Source: Lachnospiraceae bacterium (lineage in GTDB: Bacteria; Bacillota_A; Clostridia; Lachnospirales; Lachnospiraceae). From it: a stretch of DNA of 5,520 bases. Below are positions 1 to 4,931 of this stretch, in pieces (positions within the stretch are counted from its first letter, which is position 1; every line of letters starts with the position of its first letter). The stretch is from positions 1-5,520 of the forward strand of contig JAFYAD010000296.1 in assembly GCA_017540915.1 (NCBI GenBank). The letters run 5' to 3'. The notes under the pieces were generated by a model. The model worked only from the letters and a program-made list of their open reading frames with translations, searched no databases and was not told where the DNA came from. The translations under genes and the position numbers were made by a program.

Positions 1-324
1 CACAAGATCCGCCATCTCCGCTGTCCCCCAGAAGGTGAACACTATGACAGAAGCCGTCTCGGCAGACAGGTTTATACCCATGGCTTTGGTAGCGCCAAAA
101 TACACCAGAAACAGCAGTACCATCTGAGGCATGATGCGCACTATCTCCAGGTATACCCGCAGGACTCCCCTCACTACCGGCGACTTAAAGGTCATGGCAA
201 CACCCAGGACCGTTCCCAATATAATACTGATGCAAACAGATACAAGGCTTATGCGGAGAGCCACCAGCAGTCCGCCCAAAAGCCTTATCATGTTGCTTCC
301 TTTCAGCAATACTTCAAATCCCAT
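1..324 (-). CDS. Polar amino acid ABC transporter permease 2 (HisM/GlnP type), 3' end outside window
   Basis: This is the membrane subunit of a polar-amino-acid uptake (PAAT) ABC importer. Only the first 108 residues are in the window, and the frame is open to the left edge. The ATG at 322-324 lies one base after the TAA of the previous permease and has a GGGAG Shine-Dalgarno about 6 bases upstream, overlapping the end of that gene, so the two are probably translationally coupled. Two membrane segments are visible, near residues 16-37 and 68-85. The stretch YLEIVRIMPQMVLLFLVYFG matches the conserved 'E-x-x-R-x-x-P-x-x-x-x-L' block of this family. It is similar in layout to, but clearly diverged from, the permease upstream (326-985), as expected of a heterodimeric pair. 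The missing half should carry the EAA loop that contacts the ATPase. The substrate is inferred as cysteine/cystine from context. I am confident of the family and less so of the substrate. Confidence 0.88.
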   Translation of the reverse strand, partial: MGFEVLLKGSNMIRLLGGLLVALRISLVSVCISIILGTVLGVAMTFKSPVVRGVLRVYLEIVRIMPQMVLLFLVYFGATKAMGINLSAETASVIVFTFWGTAEMADLV

Positions 325-325
325 A

Positions 326-985
326 TTAATCTCCCAACATCCGAAATCTTGCTTTCTTTTCTATTACACTTCCCAGCACCGAAACCGGCAGCAGCATCAC
401 AATATAGAAAACAACGAGCAAAAACAGGGCTTCCGTCGTATTATAGTAAAGACCGATCAGATCCTTTGCCGTGAACATCAGATCCATAAGGCTGATGGCT
501 GAAAACACACTGGTCTCCTTTAACAGGAAGATCACGTTGGCGATCACCGCAGGTACGCTAAGGGTCAGTGCCTGGGGAAATATAACGCTGAAAAAGGCCT
601 GTGGTTTTGTCATGCCCAGTGCTACCGCGCTCTCCGTCTGCATCCTGGGGATGGAATCCAATCCGCTTCTGATTGCCTCAGACATGTAGCTTCCTCCCAG
701 AAGTCCAAGCCCTACTATACCGCAGCTTTCCGCCGAAACAGAAATACCCGCCTTGGGTAACCCAAAATATATAAAGAACAGCTGAACCAGCAACGGGGTG
801 TTTCTGAAAACCTCCACGTATACGTCCATTATTTTGGACAATATTGGCACCCTGAAATGAATCAAAAATGCCGACAGGATGCCTATGGCAAAAGACAGCA
901 GTATCCCGAGCCACCCTATCCGTATTGTGAGGAAAAATGCCTGCTCGTATCTTGGCAGATATGAGGTGATAACTTCAAAATCCAT
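326..985 (-). CDS. Polar amino acid ABC transporter permease 1 (HisM/GlnP/TcyB type)
   Basis: A 219-residue integral membrane permease of the PAAT family, full length for the family. Hydrophobic segments lie near residues 17-42, 58-77, 88-101, 144-165 and 186-207. The block EVFRNTPLLVQLFFIYFGLP (58-77) is the typical family signature. The EAA-type cytoplasmic loop (about 107-139, with ESAVALGMTKPQAFFSVIFP) is the contact site for an ATPase. The ATG at 983-985 starts 5 bases after the metI stop. Its Shine-Dalgarno is weak, which suggests translational coupling to metI. A second, different PAAT permease follows one base after its stop. The pair would form the channel for the CjaA-like half of the fused receptor encoded upstream. 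No PAAT-type ATPase is visible in the window, so it either uses the MetN protein or an ATPase encoded beyond the left edge. Substrate assignment to cysteine/cystine is inference. Confidence 0.92.
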   Translation of the reverse strand: MDFEVITSYLPRYEQAFFLTIRIGWLGILLSFAIGILSAFLIHFRVPILSKIMDVYVEVFRNTPLLVQLFFIYFGLPKAGISVSAESCGIVGLGLLGGSYMSEAIRSGLDSIPRMQTESAVALGMTKPQAFFSVIFPQALTLSVPAVIANVIFLLKETSVFSAISLMDLMFTAKDLIGLYYNTTEALFLLVVFYIVMLLPVSVLGSVIEKKARFRMLGD

Positions 986-990
986 AGTGT

Positions 991-1650
991 TTACCGCTTT
1001 CTGTGATCAAGTTTTGCAGACAGCTTCGTGCCTGTATTCTGTATGATCTGGAATATTACGATCAACAGTATCACTGTTATGATCATGATATCTGTCTGCC
1101 ACCTGTAGTAGCCGTATCTCACCGCGATATCTCCGAGGCCTCCTCCGCCTACCGTTCCGGACATGGCAGAATATCCCAGCAGAAGTCCTGTGGTAATGGT
1201 AAATCCGGTCATCAGTGAGGTCTTTGCCTCCACCAGCAAAACCTTTGTGATGATCTGGAAGTTGTCTGCTCCCATCGCCCTGGCAGCCTCTATCACACCG
1301 GCATCCACGTCTGTAAGTGACGATTCCACAACTCTGGCTATATAAGGCGCTGCGCAAACCACCAGAGGTACGATGGTAGCCGTTGAACCGTAGCTTTGTC
1401 CTACTATGGCTCTCGTCACCGGTATCAGCAGTATGAGCAGGATCAAAAACGGGATACTGCGTATGATATTGCAGATAAAATCAATCAGTTTATACACAGG
1501 TTTGCAGGGCCTTAAGCCTTTTCCTCCTGATACATACAACAGAATCCCTAAAGGAAGTCCTATGATATAGCCTGCGATCACCGAACCGAAGGTCATGTAC
1601 AGGGTCTCCCCTATACCCTCTATTAGCATTTTGATCACACTCTCATTCAT
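991..1650 (-). CDS. metI: Methionine-type ABC transporter permease MetI
   Basis: A 219-residue permease of the methionine uptake (MUT) family, the usual length for MetI, with about five membrane segments (near 17-40, 57-80, 92-108, 146-166 and 187-205). Recognisable blocks are NIIRSIPFLILLILLIP (61-77), the EAA loop EAARAMGADNFQIITKVLLVEA (121-142) that docks on MetN, and the glycine-rich SGTVGGGGLGDIAVRYGY (164-181) that is diagnostic of MetI. The ATG (1648-1650) overlaps the end of the ATPase gene by 8 bases (ATGAATGA), giving direct translational coupling. It forms a homodimeric channel with MetN in known MetNI systems. Here it is followed directly by two unrelated-type PAAT permeases, which is not the normal metNIQ order. 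Methionine is the family substrate, but some members take other amino acids. Confidence 0.95.
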   Translation of the reverse strand: MNESVIKMLIEGIGETLYMTFGSVIAGYIIGLPLGILLYVSGGKGLRPCKPVYKLIDFICNIIRSIPFLILLILLIPVTRAIVGQSYGSTATIVPLVVCAAPYIARVVESSLTDVDAGVIEAARAMGADNFQIITKVLLVEAKTSLMTGFTITTGLLLGYSAMSGTVGGGGLGDIAVRYGYYRWQTDIMIITVILLIVIFQIIQNTGTKLSAKLDHRKR

Positions 1651-2656
1651 CTTCTTCTGTCTCCTTTACCGATAATCCTGCTTTTTTCAACTCGTCTATG
1701 ATCTCTTCCTGTTTTGAGTGGTCCTCGGGAAGCCCCAGGATCATCTCTCCCACGGCTTTTCCGCCAACATTCCTCGTGTCTGCCCTCAGGATGTTCACCG
1801 GGGACTGAACCTTCAATATCAGATTTGCTATCACCGGTTCGTAAGCCGAATTCTCCCTGAAGACAATGCGGATCTTCCGCCTTGCCTCAAGCGAATCCCG
1901 ATGCACTCCTTTTATCTGTTTTCCCGATAGAAGCTCCTTTGCTGCATCCGACCGCGGATCGGAAAAAATACTCTCCACGAGACCTTCCTCAACCAGCTTT
2001 CCGCCGTCTATGATGGCGACATGCCTGCATATATCCGTAACCACCGACATCTGATGCGTTATGATGACAACGGTAATACCAAGCTTTTCGTTGATCTCGC
2101 GGATCAGCCCCAGTACTCCCGCCGTCGTCTGCGGATCTAGGGCACTGGTGGCCTCGTCGCACAACAGTATTTCCGGATCCGTGGCAAGGGCTCTGGCTAT
2201 TGCCACGCGTTGCTTCTGTCCTCCGGACAGCTGTGAAGGATAAGCTTTCTCTTTGTCCGACAGACCCACCAGATTCAGGAGTTCCCTCGCTCTGACCCGG
2301 GCATCCTTTTTCTTTACACCGCTTATCTCCAGTGGAAAACACACATTATCGATGACGTTTTTTTGTTCCAAAAGGTTGAAATTCTGGAAGATCATGCCGA
2401 TCCGGCGTCTCAATTTACGCAGCGCTTTTGGGGATAGTTCACCAAGGTTAACACCGTCTATGAAAACACTGCCTTCTGTAGGTCTCTCCAGAAAATTGAT
2501 AGAACGGACCAGTGTGCTCTTGCCCGCTCCGGACATTCCTATTATCCCGAAAATATCCCCTTTTTCCACGTTAAGGCTCACTCCTTTAAGTGCCGTCACG
2601 GTATCTCCGTCTATCTCAAATACTTTGGTAAGGTTTTTAATCTCTATTGCACTCAT
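1643..2656 (-). CDS. metN: Methionine ABC transporter ATPase MetN with C-terminal NIL domain
   Basis: ATP-binding subunit of a methionine-type importer, 337 residues from the chosen start. Visible motifs are Walker A GMSGAGKST (40-48), Q-loop Gln91 in FQNFNLL, the signature LSGGQKQRVAIARAL (143-157), Walker B ILLCDE (163-168), D-loop SALD (171-174) and H-loop His201 in IITHQM. After residue 255 comes a NIL (ACT-like) domain, with NILRADTRNVGGKAVGEMIL (288-307), which in known MetN proteins binds methionine and shuts down transport (trans-inhibition). The frame is open for 26 more codons upstream to 2734. I chose the ATG at 2654-2656 because it begins the conserved MSAIEIKNL, has GGAG 8 bases upstream, and the upstream extension would run through a hairpin. 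It is the only ATPase gene in the window, although two permease classes are encoded. Confidence 0.95.
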   Translation of the reverse strand: MSAIEIKNLTKVFEIDGDTVTALKGVSLNVEKGDIFGIIGMSGAGKSTLVRSINFLERPTEGSVFIDGVNLGELSPKALRKLRRRIGMIFQNFNLLEQKNVIDNVCFPLEISGVKKKDARVRARELLNLVGLSDKEKAYPSQLSGGQKQRVAIARALATDPEILLCDEATSALDPQTTAGVLGLIREINEKLGITVVIITHQMSVVTDICRHVAIIDGGKLVEEGLVESIFSDPRSDAAKELLSGKQIKGVHRDSLEARRKIRIVFRENSAYEPVIANLILKVQSPVNILRADTRNVGGKAVGEMILGLPEDHSKQEEIIDELKKAGLSVKETEEDE

Positions 2657-2664
2657 ATACAGGT

Positions 2665-2668
2665 CTCC
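2665..2668 (-). promoter_or_regulatory. Ribosome binding site deciding the metN start
   Basis: GGAG lies 8 bases upstream of the ATG at 2654-2656. It supports starting MetN at MSAIEI rather than at the longer open frame reaching 2734. Confidence 0.6.
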
Positions 2669-2681
2669 ATGTGATCGTGAT

Positions 2682-2723
2682 AAATAAAAGCAAAGAAGGG
2701 AGAAGCTAAAGCAACCTCTCCCT
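2682..2723 (-). terminator. Intercistronic hairpin with T-rich tail between receptor gene and metN
   Basis: In transcript sense the arms AGGGAGA (2723-2717) and TCTCCCT (2703-2697) are perfectly complementary. Four further pairs, including G-U wobbles, extend the stem inward to about 11 bp with a 5-base loop. A T-rich but interrupted tract follows (2696-2682, TCTTTGCTTTTATTT). It sits 20 bases after the receptor stop codon and about 40 bases before metN. Such elements usually act as a partial terminator or a 3' stabiliser that keeps the binding protein more abundant than the ATPase and permeases. The interrupted T tract argues for a leaky terminator. Confidence 0.6.
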
Positions 2724-2743
2724 GCAAAAATCATATAAAATAA

Positions 2744-4468
2744 CTACTCCTCAAAGAAGATAACTGCTCCGTCATATGTATCCTCGATGAATTTTTTGAT
2801 ATCATCCGAGCGTAATACTGTCACCAGCGCCTTGATCTTATCGGTGTTCTCATTTCCCTCCAGTACACCGATGATGTTAACGTAAGTCTGAGCGGCAACC
2901 GAATCACTGGCCTCATATGCAATGGAGTCTCTTCCTACGGAATAACCGGCTTCAAGAGCGTAATTGCCGTTTAAGATCACATATTCCACCTCGCTCACAA
3001 CTCTTGCAACCTGGGCTGCCTCAAGCTCAACAAACTCAATATTATGCTCATTTTCTTCAATATCATTCACTGTGGCGGTAAGTCCTGCGCCATCCTTCAA
3101 TTTGATGAGACCGTTATCCTGTAACAGGAGAAGTGCTCTTGCCTCGTTTGTGGTGTCATTGGGGATTGCTATTCTGTCTCCGTCTGCTATCTCATCAAGA
3201 CTTCCCTTTGTACCGGGATAAATTCCAAAGGGCTCATAATGTATTCCGCCTGCGTTTACGATGTGTGTTCCCTGCTCTTCGTTAAAACTGTTAAGATACG
3301 GAACATGCTCCATGTAATTTGCGTCAAACTCTCCTGACTCTACCACAAAGTTCGGCTGTACATAATCTTCGAATTCTACAACATCCAGCTCATATCCGTA
3401 ATCTTTGAGGATCTCTGCTGCTTTTGCGAGGATCTCAGCATGGGGTACCGGTGAAGCTGCGATCTTGATGGTCTCACCGTTTCCGGGTACAATATCGAGA
3501 GCGCCGGTCGTTGCTGCGCTTGTGTCTGCGGCATTTGCTGTATCTGCTGAGCCTTCAACCTTGCCGCCTTCCACTACCAGAGTATCCTCATAGTCTGCAC
3601 CGTATGTATCCAGGAGTGTTGCCTCATAATCCGCATGGAAGAAGTTCTCTTTACCAAGGCTTTCAATCTCGCTGTTAAGCCAGTCTAAAAGTGAGCTGTT
3701 GCCCTTTGAAACAGCCGGCGCGATGGTATCCTGGCTTCCCAGTGAAGGAATGCCTACCACATAGCCTGCATTCTCAATGGCATATGCGATAACCTCGGTG
3801 TTGTCGTTTGCCCATGCAACACCGGTTCCATTCTCGAAAGCAGTCTTTGCAGATGCGTAAGTATCGAATTTCTGGAGTGTGATCTCCGGGTTGTTCTTCT
3901 CAAGATAGGTTTCTGCTGTTGTGCCTGAGATCACTATCACCTGATCATCTGCAGAGATCTGTGAAAGATCCTCGATTACATTGTCCTCGTGAGACACAAC
4001 GCCCAGAGCAACATTCATGTAAGGAAGTGCGAAATCAACCTTCTGTGCTCTCTCCTCTGTCACCGTGAAGTTTGCGAGGACTATATCGACCTTGCCGGTC
4101 TCGAGGTATTCAACCCTGCTGGCTGCCTCGGTGGACACATAATTGATCTTAAGTCCAAGATCCTGACCGATCCTCTCAGCAAAATATACATCATATCCCT
4201 GATATTCGCCGTTCTCATCGACATAACCGAATGGGTTCTTGTCAGAGAATACACCGATATTGATCTCTCCGCTGCTCTTGATCTCATCAAGTGTTCTGTA
4301 CACCCGGTCCGAACCATCCGGTGTTTCTGCTGTCGTCGCTGTATCTGTCGTTCCCGCGGGCTTATCATTTGTCTTAGCCGAAGCCTGACCGCATCCCGTG
4401 AGAGCTGCGGCTCCCAAAGCCAGTGTCAAGGATCCTGTTATTATCCTGTTTATCAATCTCTTTTTCAT
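2744..4468 (-). CDS. Fused double substrate-binding lipoprotein: CjaA-like cysteine-type domain plus MetQ/NlpA domain
   Basis: A 574-residue receptor, about twice the usual size because two different binding proteins are fused. Residues 1-26 form a lipoprotein signal peptide with lipobox LTGC; Cys26 would be lipidated. A Thr/Ala-rich tether (27-54) precedes a type 3 periplasmic-binding domain (about 57-300). This holds GYDVYFAERIG (91-101), GKVDIVLANFTVTEERAQKV (125-144) and the ending VVEGGK (298-303). From memory it resembles Campylobacter CjaA, a cysteine-binding protein, more than glutamine or arginine receptors. A low-complexity Ala/Thr/Asp linker (about 304-330) leads to a complete NlpA/MetQ domain (333-574), with ASPVPHAEIL (338-347), YVQPNF (369-374), DANYMEHVPYL (382-392), IPNDTTNEARALLLL (435-449) and LNGNYAL (499-505). 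The ATG at 4466-4468 has GGGAG 10 bases upstream. The gene ends in TAG. It is first in the transporter operon, behind the Cys-leader attenuator. Ligands are inferred: cysteine/cystine for domain 1, methionine for domain 2. Confidence 0.95.
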   Translation of the reverse strand: MKKRLINRIITGSLTLALGAAALTGCGQASAKTNDKPAGTTDTATTAETPDGSDRVYRTLDEIKSSGEINIGVFSDKNPFGYVDENGEYQGYDVYFAERIGQDLGLKINYVSTEAASRVEYLETGKVDIVLANFTVTEERAQKVDFALPYMNVALGVVSHEDNVIEDLSQISADDQVIVISGTTAETYLEKNNPEITLQKFDTYASAKTAFENGTGVAWANDNTEVIAYAIENAGYVVGIPSLGSQDTIAPAVSKGNSSLLDWLNSEIESLGKENFFHADYEATLLDTYGADYEDTLVVEGGKVEGSADTANAADTSAATTGALDIVPGNGETIKIAASPVPHAEILAKAAEILKDYGYELDVVEFEDYVQPNFVVESGEFDANYMEHVPYLNSFNEEQGTHIVNAGGIHYEPFGIYPGTKGSLDEIADGDRIAIPNDTTNEARALLLLQDNGLIKLKDGAGLTATVNDIEENEHNIEFVELEAAQVARVVSEVEYVILNGNYALEAGYSVGRDSIAYEASDSVAAQTYVNIIGVLEGNENTDKIKALVTVLRSDDIKKFIEDTYDGAVIFFEE

Positions 4469-4478
4469 AATCTTTATT

Positions 4479-4483
4479 CTCCC
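4479..4483 (-). promoter_or_regulatory. Ribosome binding site of the fused receptor gene
   Basis: GGGAG lies 10 bases upstream of the ATG at 4466-4468, downstream of the attenuator terminator. The receptor is therefore translated from its own site and is not coupled to the leader ORF. Confidence 0.7.
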
Positions 4484-4510
4484 TTAATTCGTTTTATTTT
4501 GTGATCAATC

Positions 4511-4536
4511 TTATGCACAGATGTTTTTTGGCATAA
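4511..4536 (-). repeat. Inverted repeat TTATGC/GCATAA after the attenuator terminator
   Basis: Six-base arms TTATGC and GCATAA are separated by 14 bases. The arm nearer the promoter overlaps the last bases of the terminator T tract. It could cap the 5' end of the read-through message, but the AT-rich stem is weak and may be chance. Confidence 0.25.
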
Positions 4537-4561
4537 AAAAACCCGGCGTTATCATCCCGGG
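4535..4561 (-). terminator. Intrinsic terminator of the cysteine attenuator
   Basis: In transcript sense CCCGG (4561-4557), a 10-base loop and CCGGG (4546-4542) are followed at once by seven T (4541-4535). It lies after the leader ORF and 66 bases before the receptor start codon, where it would stop transcription before the operon. The stem is short but all G-C. Its 5' arm can also pair with an upstream leader segment (4648-4640), the arrangement expected of an attenuator. Confidence 0.8.
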
Positions 4562-4648
4562 CAACAGTGACTTGTATAAAACGCAGGATCACATGGATCT
4601 GCGGTCAGAATGGTAACTCCGACAACAAGCCGTCTGACATGCCCGATG
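4553..4648 (-). promoter_or_regulatory. Predicted antiterminator pairing, leader segment 4648-4640 with 4563-4553
   Basis: CATCGGGCA (leader codons 21-23) is complementary to TGCCCG-GG-ATG, which contains the terminator 5' arm: six continuous pairs, a two-base bulge, then three pairs. Forming it would destroy the terminator stem. The Cys codons themselves (TGCTGC, 4669-4664) can pair with GCAGCA (4652-4647), and TGCCGA (4663-4658) can pair with TCGGGCA (4646-4640) with one bulge. Either alternative would hold the antiterminator segment when no ribosome occupies the Cys codons. A ribosome stalled at codons 14-16 would free it, since the segment starts about 13 bases beyond codon 16. The pairings are read by eye, and no energies were calculated. 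Confidence 0.6.
4575..4603 (-). promoter_or_regulatory. Hairpin over the leader stop codon followed by TTTTATA
   Basis: CGCAGATC (4603-4596) and GATC-C-TGCG (4590-4582) pair as 8 bp with one bulged C and a 5-base loop. TTTTATA (4581-4575) follows. The stem includes the leader stop codon (4591-4589), so a terminating ribosome would disrupt it. It could be a pause hairpin or a first weak terminator. The T run is short. Confidence 0.4.
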
Positions 4649-4708
4649 CTGCAACATTCGGCAGCAGCACATGACTTTATTCATTTCGGAAAAAACTGTT
4701 CTTCTCAT
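4589..4708 (-). CDS. Cysteine-rich leader peptide (39 aa), attenuator uORF
   Basis: A 39-residue ORF starts at the ATG 4708-4706 and ends with TGA at 4591-4589. It has a perfect AAAGGAGG Shine-Dalgarno (4725-4718) 9 bases upstream, the best ribosome site in the window. The peptide has six Cys (14, 15, 16, 24, 28, 29), including a CCC run and a CC pair, encoded TGC-TGC-TGC and TGT-TGT. Otherwise it is Arg-rich, with no signal peptide or membrane segment and no family I recognise. It lies between the predicted promoter and an intrinsic terminator, ahead of a sulfur-amino-acid transporter operon. By analogy with amino-acid leader peptides such as the trp and his leaders, its job would be to make a ribosome stall when charged Cys-tRNA is scarce, letting RNA polymerase read into the operon. 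The peptide itself probably has no function. It is too short for most gene finders and easily missed. Confidence 0.75.
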   Translation of the reverse strand: MRRTVFSEMNKVMCCCRMLQHRACQTACCRSYHSDRRSM

Positions 4709-4717
4709 TTTCTTCTG

Positions 4718-4725
4718 CCTCCTTT
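4718..4725 (-). promoter_or_regulatory. Strong Shine-Dalgarno of the leader peptide
   Basis: AAAGGAGG lies 9 bases before the leader ATG (4708-4706), with A-rich flanks and no competing structure evident. It is the main reason to accept this short ORF as translated. Confidence 0.75.
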
Positions 4726-4749
4726 GTCTTTGATTTCTTTTTCCCTTTC

Positions 4750-4762
4750 GATTGATGCAATC
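4750..4762 (-). repeat. Small palindrome GATTG-N3-CAATC near the predicted transcript start
   Basis: Perfect 5-base arms are separated by three bases. The site overlaps the 3' half of the -10 hexamer and the predicted start of transcription. It could be a repressor site or a 5' stabilising stem, but it is short enough to be chance. Confidence 0.25.
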
Positions 4763-4788
4763 CTATCACAATAAAAGGTGTTTGAAAA
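4760..4788 (-). promoter_or_regulatory. Predicted sigma-A promoter of the leader/transporter operon
   Basis: In transcript sense a weak -35 TTTTCA (4788-4783) lies 17 bases before TAGGAT (4765-4760). TGA immediately before the latter gives an extended -10 (TGATAGGAT). The start would be near 4753, leaving a leader of about 45 bases before the uORF. The -35 matches consensus poorly, as expected of an activated promoter, and an inverted repeat is centred about 66 bases upstream of the start. Confidence 0.55.
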
Positions 4789-4808
4789 ATCGTTAAAAAT
4801 TATCGGCT

Positions 4809-4829
4809 GTTATAGGCTCAACCTATAAC
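4809..4829. promoter_or_regulatory. MET-box-like LysR-type operator (8-5-8 inverted repeat)
   Basis: The arms GTTATAGG and CCTATAAC are perfectly complementary around a 5-base spacer. The 17-base core TATAGGTTGAGCCTATA matches the MET-box consensus TATAGTTTNAAACTATA, described for LysR-type methionine regulators of Streptococcaceae, at 13 of 16 defined positions. Its centre (4819) is about 66 bases upstream of the predicted start, the usual site where LysR-type activators bind. It is not followed by a T tract on either strand, so it is not a terminator. The regulator is not encoded in the window. Confidence 0.6.
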
Positions 4830-4874
4830 ACGGATTGGGACGTGTATGCGCATGATCTGTTCGCGGCTTGCTGC

Positions 4875-4911
4875 AATAAAAAAGGGATATCAGCGTTATC
4901 GCCGATATCCC
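4875..4911 (-). terminator. Rho-independent terminator of ddh
   Basis: GGGATATC (4911-4904) pairs with GATATCCC (4891-4884). After one mismatch, three more G-C pairs close a 4-base loop. TTTTTTATT (4883-4875) follows. It begins about 20 bases after the ddh stop codon and separates ddh from the transporter operon. Confidence 0.9.
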
Positions 4912-4931
4912 TGTAAAGAATTATCATCATA

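Noticed and set aside
131..502. Plus-strand open frame of 123 codons near the left edge
   Set aside because: It overlaps both PAAT permeases on the opposite strand, and its translation is low in hydrophobic pattern and unlike any family.
2253..2687. Plus-strand open frame of 144 codons opposite metN
   Set aside because: It lies antisense to the Walker A and signature region of MetN and has no independent evidence of being a gene.
2657..2734. Longer MetN start at 2734 adding 26 residues
   Set aside because: The extension does not look like any ABC ATPase N-terminus, it crosses the intercistronic hairpin, and the ATG at 2656 has its own GGAG and begins the conserved sequence.
3989..4504. Plus-strand open frame of 171 codons opposite the start of the receptor gene
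   Set aside because: It is antisense to a clear lipoprotein gene, has no family resemblance, and shows no promoter or Shine-Dalgarno. It is a shadow of the coding bias on the other strand.
4500..4753. SAM (S-box) riboswitch or T-box leader, common upstream of metNIQ-type operons
   Set aside because: I see no T-box sequence (AGGGTGGNACCGCG or its TGGNACC core) and no S-box conserved blocks. The region is instead occupied by the Cys-rich ORF and its terminator.
4828..4845. ACACG/CGTGT inverted repeat next to the MET-box-like site
   Set aside because: The arms are only 5 bases around an 8-base spacer, and it overlaps the stronger 8-5-8 repeat. Not convincing as a second operator.
4846..4853. 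ATGCGCAT palindrome upstream of the operator
   Set aside because: Eight bases with no second copy nearby and no positional logic relative to the promoter, so probably chance.
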